Part shown: positions 8,983 to 18,046 of the stretch, piece by piece
Layout: the number at the start of each line of letters is the position of its first letter
How positions within the stretch are numbered: the first letter of the stretch is position 1
Source of the DNA: a bacterium
GTDB lineage: Bacteria > Hydrothermota > UBA3073 > JACQXS01 > JAQTXJ01
DNA: 64,000 nucleotides
Direction of reading: 5' to 3'
NCBI GenBank assembly: GCA_028716385.1
Contig: JAQUPX010000001.1
Location: forward strand, 346,775-410,774
Notes under the pieces: generated by a model
The model's database searches: none
Told to the model about the DNA's origin: nothing
Seen by the model: the letters and a program-made list of their open reading frames with translations, nothing else
Made by a program: the position numbers and the translations under genes

Positions 8983-10482
8983 ATGTTGAACATATTTCTT
9001 ATTTGCATTCTGAACTTGCCCGGCGAATGGCTCAAGTTTCACTATGACTTACAGAATACGGGTTTTCAACCTGAACTCAAAGGATGCCTAACTGCAGACT
9101 CCGTGAGAATTAAATGGGAAACTTCTAATTTGGGATTCTCTAAATTTGTAATTGGGGATATAAACAATGACAGTATTCCTGAAATAATTTCCGGTAACTT
9201 AGACTGTAATGTATATACCTTCAATGGGGAAAACGGTTCAGTAATATGGAGTTATACAACGGGAGGACCTATATGGTCTACACCGGCGATTGCCGATTTG
9301 GATAACGACGCTAAACTCGAGGTAGTCGTTGGCTCCTATGATAATCAACTTTATGCCCTCAATGGTGAAGACGGCTCTTTACTCTGGAGCTATCCAACAG
9401 GCGGGTTCTTGAATTCTTCTCCTGTGATTGCCGACTTGGATAACGATACTAAACCCGAGGTAGTTGTTGGTTCCTGGGATAACAACATATACACTCTCAA
9501 TGGAGAAGATGGTTCTCTATTGTGGAGCGATACGACAGGAAGCCCAATATATTCTTCTCCGGCGATTGCGGATTTGGATAACGACACTAAACCTGAAGTA
9601 GTTTTTGGCTCCACCGATAATAACCTATACGCTTTTAATGGAGAAGACGGTTCTTTGCTCTGGAGTTATGCAACAGGGAATTCCATATACTCTTCCCCCG
9701 CGATTGCAAATTTGGATAACGATACTATGCTTGAAGTAGTTGTTGGCTCCTATGATAATAACCTTTACACTCTCAACGGAGAAGATGGTTCTTTATTGTG
9801 GAGCGATACGACGGGAAGTTGCATAGGAGTTTCCCCGGCAATTGCCGATTTGGATAACGACACTAAACCTGAAATAGTTTTTGGTTCGGATGATTATAAA
9901 CTTTACACTGTCAATGGTGAAGACGGCTCACTGCTCTGGAGTTATACAACGGGAGATGCCGTAGAGTCTTCGCCCGCGATTGGGGATGTAGATGGTGATG
10001 ATAAACCTGAAATAGTATTTGCCTCTAATGATACAACAATATATGGACTCAATAATGACGGAACTCTTTTATGGAGTTTTAGCAATAATTCTGCCGGAGA
10101 TAGCGACCCTTCGATCGGAGACGTGGACGGGGATGGGTTGTTAGAAGTGGTAATCGGGGGAACGGGTTATCTAAAAGTTCTGGATGGAGAATGCATAGCT
10201 GCCGTCCAGGAAAAAACTGATTCTAAAAAAATGCTTAGACTGTATACACAATTCTCTAACCAAAAATTACTTTTCAGATGCTCCATAGCAAAGAAATCCG
10301 ACGTCTGTTTAAGAATATATAACACTGCAGGGGAACTGGTTAAAACTCTTCTTAGCACAAATAAAGTTTCCGGTGAATACATGGTAGAATGGACGCCGAC
10401 AGGATTTTCCTCCGGCATCTACCTCGCAAGACTGTCCGCTTGCGGAACAAACTGCACATCAAAAATAGTAATCGTGAAGTAG
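8983..10482 (+). CDS. Secreted FG-GAP/PQQ-type eight-repeat propeller protein with sorting tail
   Basis: Secreted protein of 499 aa. The start ATG follows a GGAGAGAG ribosome site. The N-terminus is a short hydrophobic export signal without Lys/Arg (MLNIFLICILNLPG). Eight units of the type AIADLDNDTKPEVVVGS-YDNNLYTLNGEDGSLLWSY span ~45-400; they combine an FG-GAP metal loop with the PQQ-quinoprotein W motif, which suggests one eight-bladed propeller. Blades 2-6 are near-identical at the DNA level, a sign of recent internal duplication or conversion. A sorting tail ends the protein (VCLRIYNTAGELVKTL, SSGIYLARLSACG). The 25089-26693 protein has the same eight-unit design. Function unknown. Confidence 0.88.
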   Translation: MLNIFLICILNLPGEWLKFHYDLQNTGFQPELKGCLTADSVRIKWETSNLGFSKFVIGDINNDSIPEIISGNLDCNVYTFNGENGSVIWSYTTGGPIWSTPAIADLDNDAKLEVVVGSYDNQLYALNGEDGSLLWSYPTGGFLNSSPVIADLDNDTKPEVVVGSWDNNIYTLNGEDGSLLWSDTTGSPIYSSPAIADLDNDTKPEVVFGSTDNNLYAFNGEDGSLLWSYATGNSIYSSPAIANLDNDTMLEVVVGSYDNNLYTLNGEDGSLLWSDTTGSCIGVSPAIADLDNDTKPEIVFGSDDYKLYTVNGEDGSLLWSYTTGDAVESSPAIGDVDGDDKPEIVFASNDTTIYGLNNDGTLLWSFSNNSAGDSDPSIGDVDGDGLLEVVIGGTGYLKVLDGECIAAVQEKTDSKKMLRLYTQFSNQKLLFRCSIAKKSDVCLRIYNTAGELVKTLLSTNKVSGEYMVEWTPTGFSSGIYLARLSACGTNCTSKIVIVK

Positions 10483-10659
10483 TATCCAATCCGCTGAGTT
10501 GGTCTCTCTATTTTTCGTGCTCTTCTTTTGTTTTTTATTTGTTTTTCGTGATTGGGGTTTTATCTGTTGTAATCAATTACCATAAGTTACAGTTTTTATC
10601 CTTTTGTTCCCCTTTTTAGAAATATTGTAGAGCCCTCCGAACTGTACCCCAAAAAAACA

Positions 10660-10688
10660 TTGACAGAATAGACTATCGTATATATTTT
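10660..10688 (+). promoter_or_regulatory. Sigma-70-like promoter of the 10710 gene
   Basis: TTGACA at 10660-10665, a 17-nt spacer and TATTTT at 10683-10688 (TATATT at 10681 is the alternative). The predicted transcript start is only ~15 nt before the ATG at 10710; a GGAAGG sequence lies in that interval. Confidence 0.55.
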
Positions 10689-10709
10689 GTACTCGTAATA
10701 GGAAGGGCA

Positions 10710-11600
10710 ATGAAAAGACTTTTTGTATTCTTTGTAATTTTCGGAGTAAGTAATCTTGCATTCGCAGATAATGCCGTCTTCAACGGCTCGTTTGATATGA
10801 CACCGTGGGATAGTGGATGGACGAAATATACCTATGCAGATAGTTCTGGACCGGGAATAGCCAGAACTAAAATTGAAGAAGCTGCTTCCTCCACCTCTTC
10901 TCCAAATTGTTGTTGTTTTTATACATCTGCCGGCGCAAACACCTATTCAGGGGAATGGGGCACTGGTAATGCTGAAGGAATAATATCCCAAACTTTTAAT
11001 CCGATTTCAAATTGCTTATTTAAAGCATCTATACGAGATTATTATTACTGGATGGACTACTGGATGGACTATTGCGGTTCTAGTAGTTTTGGAGCTGAAT
11101 GGGCTATACGGCTCTACGTTAAGGGTGTCTGGCAGCCCATAATCAATGGTAGGGATAATTACGATAATTGGACGGAAATATCTATTCCCATAACGGATAC
11201 CGTTAGCGGTATACAAATATTCTCTAATGCATATTTCTCCGGAGGGGGAGCTGCAGGGTCACTGTATTTTTGTTGCGCTGTAGAAGAGTTTTGGATAGAT
11301 GATATACAAATTACACAAACAGGAGTGGAAGAACGGACCAATATCAAAAGTCAATACGCCTCAGGCGGAGCAAAATTGGGAATAATAAAAAACAAAATTT
11401 ATTTGTCTGTTCCAAATTCAATAAACGCAAAATTAACTATCTACGACTTATGCGGAAAACTGAAAGAGGCTGTCTATAACGGCACGTTAACCAAAGGCAA
11501 TTATGCCTTCACGCCAAACATTCACAAAAGTGGAATTTATTTTGTGCAACTAACGGCAGGGAATTTTAAAGAAACGAAAAAACTAATTCTAGTAAAATAA
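10710..11600 (+). CDS. Secreted single-domain beta-sandwich-like protein with class B sorting tail
   Basis: Secreted protein of 296 aa with a typical signal peptide (KRLFVFFVIFGVSNLAFA). Residues ~20-200 form one domain that begins NAVFNGSFD and contains WTEISIPITDTVSGIQI; this resembles carbohydrate-binding beta-sandwich modules that open with N..F...., but no family is certain. The domain is Cys-rich (NCCCFY, FCCAVEE). The tail (~215-296) is class B (KLTIYDLCGKLKEAVYNG, GNYAFTPNIHKSGIYFV, ETKKLILVK). The linker contains YASGGAKLG, encoded by a CGCCTCAGGCGGA palindrome inserted in the otherwise AT-rich linker. It stands alone between a plus-strand propeller gene and the convergent efflux operon. 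Confidence 0.85.
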   Translation: MKRLFVFFVIFGVSNLAFADNAVFNGSFDMTPWDSGWTKYTYADSSGPGIARTKIEEAASSTSSPNCCCFYTSAGANTYSGEWGTGNAEGIISQTFNPISNCLFKASIRDYYYWMDYWMDYCGSSSFGAEWAIRLYVKGVWQPIINGRDNYDNWTEISIPITDTVSGIQIFSNAYFSGGGAAGSLYFCCAVEEFWIDDIQITQTGVEERTNIKSQYASGGAKLGIIKNKIYLSVPNSINAKLTIYDLCGKLKEAVYNGTLTKGNYAFTPNIHKSGIYFVQLTAGNFKETKKLILVK

Positions 11601-11602
11601 TA

Positions 11603-11624
11603 TTTGTAGGGGCGACTCTACAAA
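11603..11624. repeat. Hairpin between convergent genes
   Basis: TTTGTAG (11603-11609) pairs with CTACAAA (11618-11624) around GGGGCGAC, just past the stop of the 10710 gene and facing the end of the minus-strand operon. It lacks a clear T-tract, so a terminator role is only possible. The GTAGGGGCGA word recurs in reverse at ~49500 (TCGCCCCTAC). Confidence 0.45.
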
Positions 11625-11700
11625 AACAATCAGCATCGGGAGATGCTTCCCACAGGAATAGCCAAGAGACAAGGGATGCGGAGACAGGGAGATAGAGTTC

Positions 11701-12363
11701 CTAAATAACAATCCCGTCCCTTATTTTAATTATCCTTTTCGTGTGCGCGCTTACTTCCATATCGTGAGTTACGATAATTACGGTTTTGCCTTGTTTGTGC
11801 AAATTGTCAAAGATGCCCATTATCTCACCGCTTGCTTTTGTGTCTAAATTTCCCGTAGGCTCATCTGCGAAAATTACTCTCGGGTTAGTTATGATTGCTC
11901 TTGCAATTGCCACCCGCTGGGTTTCTCCACCGGACAACTCGTTAGGTTTATGGTTGATTCTGTCACCCAGCCCGACAAGATTCAGAGCTTCTATTGCTTG
12001 TTTTTGCGCTTCTTTTGGCGAAGTTCCCCTGTATAAAAGCGGCAGTTCCACGTTCTCATAAGCCTTTACCCTTGGAATTAAATTGAAAGACTGAAAAACA
12101 AAACCTATCTCTTTGTTTCGTATTTCTGCAAGCGTGTCGTCATCAAGGTTGTCTACGCGCTTGCCTCCAAGAAAATATATTCCGGATGTTGGAGTATCCA
12201 GGCATCCAAGTATATGCATAAGCGTAGATTTGCCTGAACCCGAGGGTCCCATTATTGTAAGATACTCCCCTTCTTCAATTTGGACGCTGACGCCTTTTAG
12301 CGCCTGCACCTCTATATTCCCCATTTTATATGTTTTTGATACTTCTTTTGTGTCTATAAGCAT
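11701..12363 (-). CDS. MacB/LolD-type ABC transporter ATP-binding protein
   Basis: Cytoplasmic ATPase of 220 aa that powers the permease encoded at 18047-19309. Walker A is GPSGSGKST (39-47), the Q-loop is Gln91, the signature is LSGGETQR (143-150), Walker B is VIFADE (163-168) and the switch His is 200. Length and motifs match the LolD/MacB-ATPase subfamily of exporters. It is the last gene of the efflux operon and starts 6 nt after the adaptor gene's stop. In E. coli MacB the ATPase and permease are fused; here they are separate genes at opposite ends of the operon. Substrate (peptide, lipid or macrolide-like) cannot be read. Confidence 0.93.
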   Translation of the reverse strand: MLIDTKEVSKTYKMGNIEVQALKGVSVQIEEGEYLTIMGPSGSGKSTLMHILGCLDTPTSGIYFLGGKRVDNLDDDTLAEIRNKEIGFVFQSFNLIPRVKAYENVELPLLYRGTSPKEAQKQAIEALNLVGLGDRINHKPNELSGGETQRVAIARAIITNPRVIFADEPTGNLDTKASGEIMGIFDNLHKQGKTVIIVTHDMEVSAHTKRIIKIRDGIVI

Positions 12364-12369
12364 AGGGTT

Positions 12370-13536
12370 TTATTTCTTTTCTTTTTTTTCTTTCTCTTTT
12401 TTATCTTTCTTTTTGGTGGAAACTTTTATCCTGTCCCCGTCTTTTAATTTTCTCAATGTCTTATACGGAGCCGTCAACACCGAGTCATTCAAACTTATTC
12501 CTTCTTTTATTTCTACCCCGTCTTTTCCGGTCAACCCAATTTTTACTATAGATGTTTTGGCTTTATTTCCCTTGAGTAAGATTACGATATCTTTTTCTTC
12601 TTCTTTTATTTTTTTCTTGCCGAGCGCCATATAAGGGATAACGATTACCGAGTCTTCTTTCCCGATGGTAATCTCGCAAGTAGCAGACATCCCGGGATAT
12701 AACCTATTTGAAGTTCCGGTTATTTCAATTTCAATCGGGAAGTTAATTGCTTGTTCCGTCCCGAAATTTGACTTTTCCGGCATACCACCAATCTTGACAA
12801 CCTGCCCGTCAAAAATCGTATCAGGGAAAGCATCTACGGTTACTTTTACCGGCTGGTTCACAGCAATGTTTATTATGTCGGTTTCATCTACGAGAGCTTT
12901 TACGGACATTTTTGAGCGGTCGGCAATAGTCATCACGACCAGATCCGGTGAATTCATTCCTCCGGCAATTATCATTTCGCCTTCTTCCTTGTTTCTTTGC
13001 ACGATTTCACCGGTTACCGGGGAAGTTATTGTCGTTTTATCCAGCAGGGATTTTTCCTCGTTATAAACTTCTTCGTTTGATTTCACTTCAGATAAAATGG
13101 CTTCGTAGTTCAGTTTCGCTGTTTCATAGTTTTCTTTTGAAATAAGCGTTGACTCGAAAAGCACCGTGCTGCGGTTGAAATCAAGTTCTCCTTTCGCGAG
13201 TTTTGCCTGGGAAAGTTTCAGGACAGAATAAACTCTTTTAACTCTGGATGAATATGTGCTCGGGTCAATTATGCAGAGGACGTCGCCTTTATTTACTTTG
13301 TCTCCTTCTTTAACCCTCATATCTACGATTTTCCCGGTGACGTCGCTCCCGACTTCCACCTGGTTTAATCCTTTAAGAGTGCCGTCAGCTCTTACGGTAG
13401 AGGATATGCTTTCTTTCTTTGCGACTATTATTTCTACCGCTTCAGCGCTGTTCTCCCTTTTCAGGTTTAGTATTACAATAAGGGCAATAAAAACAACTGC
13501 GCCTATTGCGATAAAAATCTTTTTGTTCTTTCCCAT
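12370..13536 (-). CDS. HlyD/MacA-type efflux periplasmic adaptor subunit
   Basis: Membrane-anchored periplasmic adaptor of 388 aa that would bridge the ABC permease and the TolC-like channel. Residues 5-25 form one N-terminal transmembrane/anchor segment. The biotinyl-lipoyl-like halves are VGSDVTGKIVDMRVKEGDKV (~62-81) and ITSPVTGEIVQRNKEEGE, flanking an alpha-hairpin rich in Lys/Glu (~95-165). Beta-barrel and membrane-proximal domains follow (LYPGMSATCEITIG). The C-terminus is a highly charged Lys/Glu stretch (KKKDKKEKEKKEKK). A 244-bp hairpin-rich gap separates it from the YVTN gene upstream, so it may have its own transcript level. Confidence 0.92.
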   Translation of the reverse strand: MGKNKKIFIAIGAVVFIALIVILNLKRENSAEAVEIIVAKKESISSTVRADGTLKGLNQVEVGSDVTGKIVDMRVKEGDKVNKGDVLCIIDPSTYSSRVKRVYSVLKLSQAKLAKGELDFNRSTVLFESTLISKENYETAKLNYEAILSEVKSNEEVYNEEKSLLDKTTITSPVTGEIVQRNKEEGEMIIAGGMNSPDLVVMTIADRSKMSVKALVDETDIINIAVNQPVKVTVDAFPDTIFDGQVVKIGGMPEKSNFGTEQAINFPIEIEITGTSNRLYPGMSATCEITIGKEDSVIVIPYMALGKKKIKEEEKDIVILLKGNKAKTSIVKIGLTGKDGVEIKEGISLNDSVLTAPYKTLRKLKDGDRIKVSTKKKDKKEKEKKEKK

Positions 13537-13644
13537 TTAATTCCTCCTATTAAGTCAAATATATCAACTCATTATAATTAAGCGGGTAGGCTCTCACTTC
13601 TACCCTTTTTTTCATTCTGTTTGTTTACAAGCTCTTGTTTTTAT

Positions 13645-13716
13645 TGTAGTCCGCCTCAGGCGGATTGTTATCCAGCTTAGCTGGGCATTCCCGCCATGGC
13701 GGGATCCATTGTTTTC
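13645..13716. repeat. Cluster of three GC palindromes in the efflux operon
   Basis: Three perfect or near-perfect palindromes stand in a row: TCCGCCTCAGGCGGA, CCAGCTTAGCTGG and CCCGCCATGGCGGG. They lie between the YVTN gene and the adaptor gene. They may attenuate transcription or protect RNA ends; no T-tract follows. The same words appear inside coding regions elsewhere in the window. Confidence 0.6.
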
Positions 13717-13780
13717 ATTCTTTTCTTTGCGACTTTGCGACTTAGCGTGAGATATTGTTTTTTTTGTTCTTTTTTCTTTT

Positions 13781-15967
13781 TCATTTTATTAGTACTAGTT
13801 TCTTTGTTTCTTTCTCATCCCCCGCATTCAATCTCACAAAATAGATCCCTGTTTTTAATTCTTTTGCGTTCAGATTGACAGAATAACTCCCCGCGGGTTT
13901 TTCTTCATTTATTAAAGTTTTTACACAACTTCCTGTTACGTCATAAAGGGCTAATGATATTTTAGTCTTAACGGGAAGAGAATAACTAATAACCGTTGAC
14001 TTCACAAACGGGTTTTTAAGTATTTCTAATTTTACATTTTGATTTTTGATATTTGATTTTTCTTCTATCCCCATATCATCTTTAAGTATCCAGATTCCTC
14101 CACCCCTTCTGCAACTTACATACACTAAACTATCCTGTGGATTTACTGCAATGTCTAGCGGTTGGTCGCCTACAAGAACCATTTGTGTTACCAAATTAGT
14201 TACCCCATCAATTACCGAAACCATATTACTATCCGAAAATGCACCATAATTTGTTACGTAGATTTTATTTGCCACAGGGTTTACGCATACGGCAAAAGGC
14301 TCAAATTCGGTTATTATCGTATCAATAACCGAATTAGTTGCCCCGTCAATCACGAAAACAGGGCAATTCCAAACAGGGCTTGCCACATATACCCTGTTTG
14401 TTACAGGGTTTACGCATATATCATTAATAGACTGCCAAAGCCCAATTGATATTCTAGCAACAACCGAATTGTTCGTTCCGTCAATTACTAAAATAGTATC
14501 ATTATCATAACTCGAGCTTGCTACATAAACCTTATTTGTTGTTGGATTCACACAGATATATTTAGGATGATATCCGGCAGTTATCGTAGTAATAACAGAA
14601 TCATTCGTCCCGTTAATTACCGAAACATTGTTATCATAATGATTTGCCACATAAATCTTATTTGTTGTCGGGTTTACGCATATGCCCGAAAGATACTTCT
14701 CGACAGTTACTGTATCAATTATTAAGTTACTTGTCCCATCAATTACGAAAACACTACTATCCCCTGTTGCATAAACCTTATTTGTTATCGGATTTATGCA
14801 TATGTCGGCGGGCCAACAATCTCCCATAGTTACAGTATCAACAACCGAATTGGTTGTCGCATCAATTGCCGGAATATTACTATTGTAATAATGTGTCACA
14901 TAAAATTTATTTGTTGTCGGATTTACACATATATTCCTGGGCCAAGCCCCAATGTTTACTGTAGCAAACACTGAATTATTTGTCCCGTTAATTACCGAAA
15001 CGCTATTATCATCCATATTTGCCGCATAAATCTTATTTGTTGTCGGGTTTACGCATATACCAAAGGGATAATCGCCAACAGGCACTGCAGCAACAACTGA
15101 GTTATTGTCCCCGTCAATTACCGAAACAATATTACTATCGCGATTTGCGGTATAAATTTTGTTTGTCAGCGGATTTACACATATATTAGAAGCATTAGAT
15201 CCGAGAACTACTTTATTAATAACCGAATTATTGTCCCCGTTAATTACCGAAACGGTATCGCTATCCCAGTTTGTCATATAAATCTTATTTGTAGTTGGGT
15301 TTACACATATACGAAAAGGATTAGTTCCTGCGGGTATTGTAGCAACTATTGAATTATTTGTTCCATCAATTACCGAAACATTGTTACTATAGGTATTTGT
15401 CACGTAAATTTTATTTGTTGTCGGGTTTACGCATATGCCATTAGGGCAGGAATCAACAGCTATCCCGGCAATAACCAAATCAGTTGTCCCATCAATTACG
15501 AAAACGGTATCGCCATACCAATCTGCCACATAAATCTTGTTTGTTCCCGGGTTTACGCATATACCGCAAGGCTCCATTCCGACCCCTACGAAAGAAACAA
15601 CCAAATTAGTTGCCCCGTCAATTACCGAAACACAATAAGGTCCACTTGCCACATAAATCTTGTTTGTCACCGGGTTTACACATATAGCCTCAGGCATTTG
15701 CCCAACAGTCACGGTATCAATTACTGAATTATTTGTTCCGTCAATTACCGAAATATTACCGCTCTGTTGATTTAACACGTAGATTTTGTTTGTTGTCGGG
15801 TTTACGGCTACTGCAGTTGGGAATAATCCATTCCCTATATCCGGGCGAAACAGTATACTGTCAACAACTGCTAAATTTGCAAATACGGCATTTGAAAACA
15901 AACCTATCATAAATATTCCTATTAATAATTTCTTCCCGCCTGAGGCGGATTTCGCTTCGCTCAACAT
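13781..15967 (-). CDS. Secreted YVTN-family protein, 14 repeats (two seven-bladed propellers), sorting tail
   Basis: Secreted protein of 728 aa. Fourteen ~43-aa YVTN repeats (ICVNPTTNKIYVAN.YSNNVSVIDGTNNSVVATI) span ~30-640, which fits two seven-bladed propellers in tandem. A class A tail follows (ILKNPFVKSTVISYSL, CVKTLINEEKPAGSY, LKTGIYFVRLNAG, KETKKLVLIK). The start ATG overlaps the TolC stop codon by one base (TAATG), so translation is coupled. The first 13 residues (LSEAKSASGGKK) are encoded by a TTGAGCGAAG plus CCGCCTCAGGCGG repeat, giving an unusual n-region before the hydrophobic core. A surface propeller inside a MacAB-TolC operon is odd; a cargo or a cell-surface partner of the pump is possible. 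Confidence 0.88.
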   Translation of the reverse strand: MLSEAKSASGGKKLLIGIFMIGLFSNAVFANLAVVDSILFRPDIGNGLFPTAVAVNPTTNKIYVLNQQSGNISVIDGTNNSVIDTVTVGQMPEAICVNPVTNKIYVASGPYCVSVIDGATNLVVSFVGVGMEPCGICVNPGTNKIYVADWYGDTVFVIDGTTDLVIAGIAVDSCPNGICVNPTTNKIYVTNTYSNNVSVIDGTNNSIVATIPAGTNPFRICVNPTTNKIYMTNWDSDTVSVINGDNNSVINKVVLGSNASNICVNPLTNKIYTANRDSNIVSVIDGDNNSVVAAVPVGDYPFGICVNPTTNKIYAANMDDNSVSVINGTNNSVFATVNIGAWPRNICVNPTTNKFYVTHYYNSNIPAIDATTNSVVDTVTMGDCWPADICINPITNKVYATGDSSVFVIDGTSNLIIDTVTVEKYLSGICVNPTTNKIYVANHYDNNVSVINGTNDSVITTITAGYHPKYICVNPTTNKVYVASSSYDNDTILVIDGTNNSVVARISIGLWQSINDICVNPVTNRVYVASPVWNCPVFVIDGATNSVIDTIITEFEPFAVCVNPVANKIYVTNYGAFSDSNMVSVIDGVTNLVTQMVLVGDQPLDIAVNPQDSLVYVSCRRGGGIWILKDDMGIEEKSNIKNQNVKLEILKNPFVKSTVISYSLPVKTKISLALYDVTGSCVKTLINEEKPAGSYSVNLNAKELKTGIYFVRLNAGDEKETKKLVLIK
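15935..15966. repeat. Palindromic repeat forming the YVTN gene's first codons
   Basis: CCCGCC-TGAGGCGG (15935-15948) followed by a CTTCGCTCAA end. The same word order occurs in intergenic DNA at 8913-8965. Here it encodes the first residues of a signal peptide. Confidence 0.6.
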
Positions 15968-17208
15968 TAGTTTCCTCCTATCAAAAACTGTAATTGTGTA
16001 TAAATAAGCCTATAGTCATAGAGCGCATTCGTATAAGTTATTTCCGCTTCCAGCCGGTCGGTAGAAACTTTAAACAAATCAATTGCCGAGATAACGCCAA
16101 GCTCATATTGTGTTTTAGCAAGCCTGTCGCTTTCTTCCGCCGCAAGAAACATATTTTCGGCAAGCTTCAGATTCTCTTCAATCTCATAGTATCCAAACCA
16201 TATGGATTCAATTTCTTTTGCTAAAATAAGTCTCTTATTTAAAAAGTCCAGCTTACTCTTATCAAGAGTTGTTTTGGATTGCCAGAACTCGAACGGGTAG
16301 GAAAAATCAACTCCTACAGACCCTTGCCACCCCGTGCTTTTTGAGGCGTTGTCCCTGATTTCGGAAATGCTTTGCGGGAACTCTTCCGAGCCGTATCCCC
16401 ACAACCACTTAAAAGATACTTGCGGTAAAAAAGAAAGAACGTTTTTGTAATACGCAACCTTGCTTTCCTGTAACTCCAGAGAGGCGGCTTTTATCGAGGG
16501 CCTTTTCTTTAGGGCAATCTCTACGATAGAATCCAGCGGAGGTATTGCATATTCTTTCCCTTCCGTTTCTACCGGTTCAAGCGCAATTTCGCAATCCCGA
16601 TAAACGCCTATTACGTTTAATAAAAATCTCTCCGCGACTTTGAAGTCTTTTTTAGAAGTAAAATAATTTAGTTTCGCCTTAGCTACTTGCACCTGCGCAT
16701 TTAGCGAATCAAGTTTTGAAGCTTGTCCAAGGTATAATTTCTTCTGCACAAGCCTCATATTTTCGTCTGCCCTGTCGACTCCTTGTTTACGCAAATCAAA
16801 TAGTTTTTGACTTTTCAAAACTGACAGGTAACAACTTTCCACCTGGTAATTAAGTTGGTTTTCTGATTCTTTCCGCAAGTATCCGACAGCATTTTTATTA
16901 ATCCCGCTTTGCAAAAGTGAGGCGGCCTGGGAAGTATTAAAAACCGGTTGGGTAAGAGAGAAATTAAAGTAATAGCCTTTTATGGGCTCAAATATTCCGT
17001 ATCCCGGGTTTGAATAATTATAGTTGCCGCTTAAACTCGGGCTTAATATATTTGAACCCAGGTTCTCGTAAAGACTGATTTTGCTTTGAGTATGGGAGAG
17101 AGCGTCTATCTTGTACGCCGGGTTTGTTTTTATTGCCATTTCTTTTGCCTGCCGGAGGTTTATGTGCAGCGTGTCGGATGCGATTAAAGATAAAAGAATC
17201 AAAATCAT
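15967..17208 (-). CDS. TolC-like outer membrane efflux channel protein
   Basis: Outer-membrane factor of 413 aa, the exit duct of the efflux system. The N-terminus is a short export signal without basic residues (MILILLSLIASD). Two related halves, each with long helices typical of the OEP fold, include INLRQAKEMAIKTNPAYK near the start, AQVQVAKAKLNYFTSKKDF in the first half and TQYELGVISAIDLFKVSTD in the second. The length is typical for the family. Fifteen nt separate it from the upstream Yip1-like gene, and its stop overlaps the YVTN start, so it sits in the middle of the operon. Presence of an outer-membrane channel implies a diderm cell. Confidence 0.92.
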   Translation of the reverse strand: MILILLSLIASDTLHINLRQAKEMAIKTNPAYKIDALSHTQSKISLYENLGSNILSPSLSGNYNYSNPGYGIFEPIKGYYFNFSLTQPVFNTSQAASLLQSGINKNAVGYLRKESENQLNYQVESCYLSVLKSQKLFDLRKQGVDRADENMRLVQKKLYLGQASKLDSLNAQVQVAKAKLNYFTSKKDFKVAERFLLNVIGVYRDCEIALEPVETEGKEYAIPPLDSIVEIALKKRPSIKAASLELQESKVAYYKNVLSFLPQVSFKWLWGYGSEEFPQSISEIRDNASKSTGWQGSVGVDFSYPFEFWQSKTTLDKSKLDFLNKRLILAKEIESIWFGYYEIEENLKLAENMFLAAEESDRLAKTQYELGVISAIDLFKVSTDRLEAEITYTNALYDYRLIYTQLQFLIGGN

Positions 17209-17223
17209 TGTTTCCCCCTCATC

Positions 17224-17883
17224 TTATTTGCCAAATCCCGAGATAAGCGAAAGAATTACTATGGAAATAAGCCAGCTTACGAACACGAGAATGTAAGTCT
17301 TTTTCTGTTCAAGTTTTGTGAAAACTGAAATCCCCATAGCGAATAACACGAAAGACCATATAGTAAAGAAATCCATGCTTCCCAGAAAAGTGTACAAAAA
17401 AGTTTTTGGTTTAAGAAAGGGAGCGAAAAGCAACAAGTCAGTATGAACTTCCATAGATTGTTTTGCAAGTATAATGGGAAATTTTATCACGATTCCCAAT
17501 AGAGTAACTAACTTAGTATGTACGGTTAACGAAAGCATTTGTTTGAAAGTTACGTCTTTTCTAAAAAACAAACTTAAGATAAATAAAAAGATTCCTGCCT
17601 GAAAAAGAACGCCTAGGATTGTTGAAAAACAAACACCAACAAGACTTATCAGGTAAAATTTTGGACCGTTGAAGAAGCCCATAGCCTGTTCTGCATCTCC
17701 CGAAGGGATGTTTCCCTGCATTGTTTCCATTGCCGTGGACTTTATTATTGGAAGAAGTCCGGCAGAAGATGCAAGCATAACCACAAGAAATACTATGAAC
17801 GCCAAAAGCCAGTAGGGTTTTTCTTTAAGTTCGTTAAAGACCTCCACGGGCGCATAAAATATTTTTAAAAGACTTTTACCCAT
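17224..17883 (-). CDS. Yip1-family integral membrane protein
   Basis: Inner-membrane protein of 219 aa with about five hydrophobic segments (near residues 27-47, 75-105, 120-140, 155-180 and 190-215). The opening FYAPVEVFNELKEKPYWLLAF is typical of the bacterial Yip1 (PF04893) domain, whose role is not well defined. It lies between the permease gene (163-bp gap holding a hairpin) and the TolC-like gene (15-nt gap), so it belongs to the efflux operon. A role in assembling or regulating the pump is inference from position only. Confidence 0.8.
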   Translation of the reverse strand: MGKSLLKIFYAPVEVFNELKEKPYWLLAFIVFLVVMLASSAGLLPIIKSTAMETMQGNIPSGDAEQAMGFFNGPKFYLISLVGVCFSTILGVLFQAGIFLFILSLFFRKDVTFKQMLSLTVHTKLVTLLGIVIKFPIILAKQSMEVHTDLLLFAPFLKPKTFLYTFLGSMDFFTIWSFVLFAMGISVFTKLEQKKTYILVFVSWLISIVILSLISGFGK

Positions 17884-17920
17884 AACTACCTCCTTTTACC
17901 GAATAATTACCTACTGCCTG

Positions 17921-17943
17921 CCCTGTACATTCATTGTACAGGG
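17921..17943. repeat. Perfect hairpin CCCTGTACA-N5-TGTACAGGG
   Basis: A 9-bp perfect stem with a 5-nt loop in the gap between the permease and Yip1-like genes, followed by pyrimidine-rich CTCC/TCTC sequence to 18040. It may modulate read-through within the operon. No T-tract makes a full terminator unlikely. Confidence 0.55.
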
Positions 17944-18046
17944 TTGTCTTCTTTCCTCTTGTGGGAAAGGTCTCCTGACCTTGACGTCTCTGTTTCTCCC
18001 CTTCCCCCCTTCCCCGTATCTCCTTGTCTCTTTTTCTCTGTCTGTC

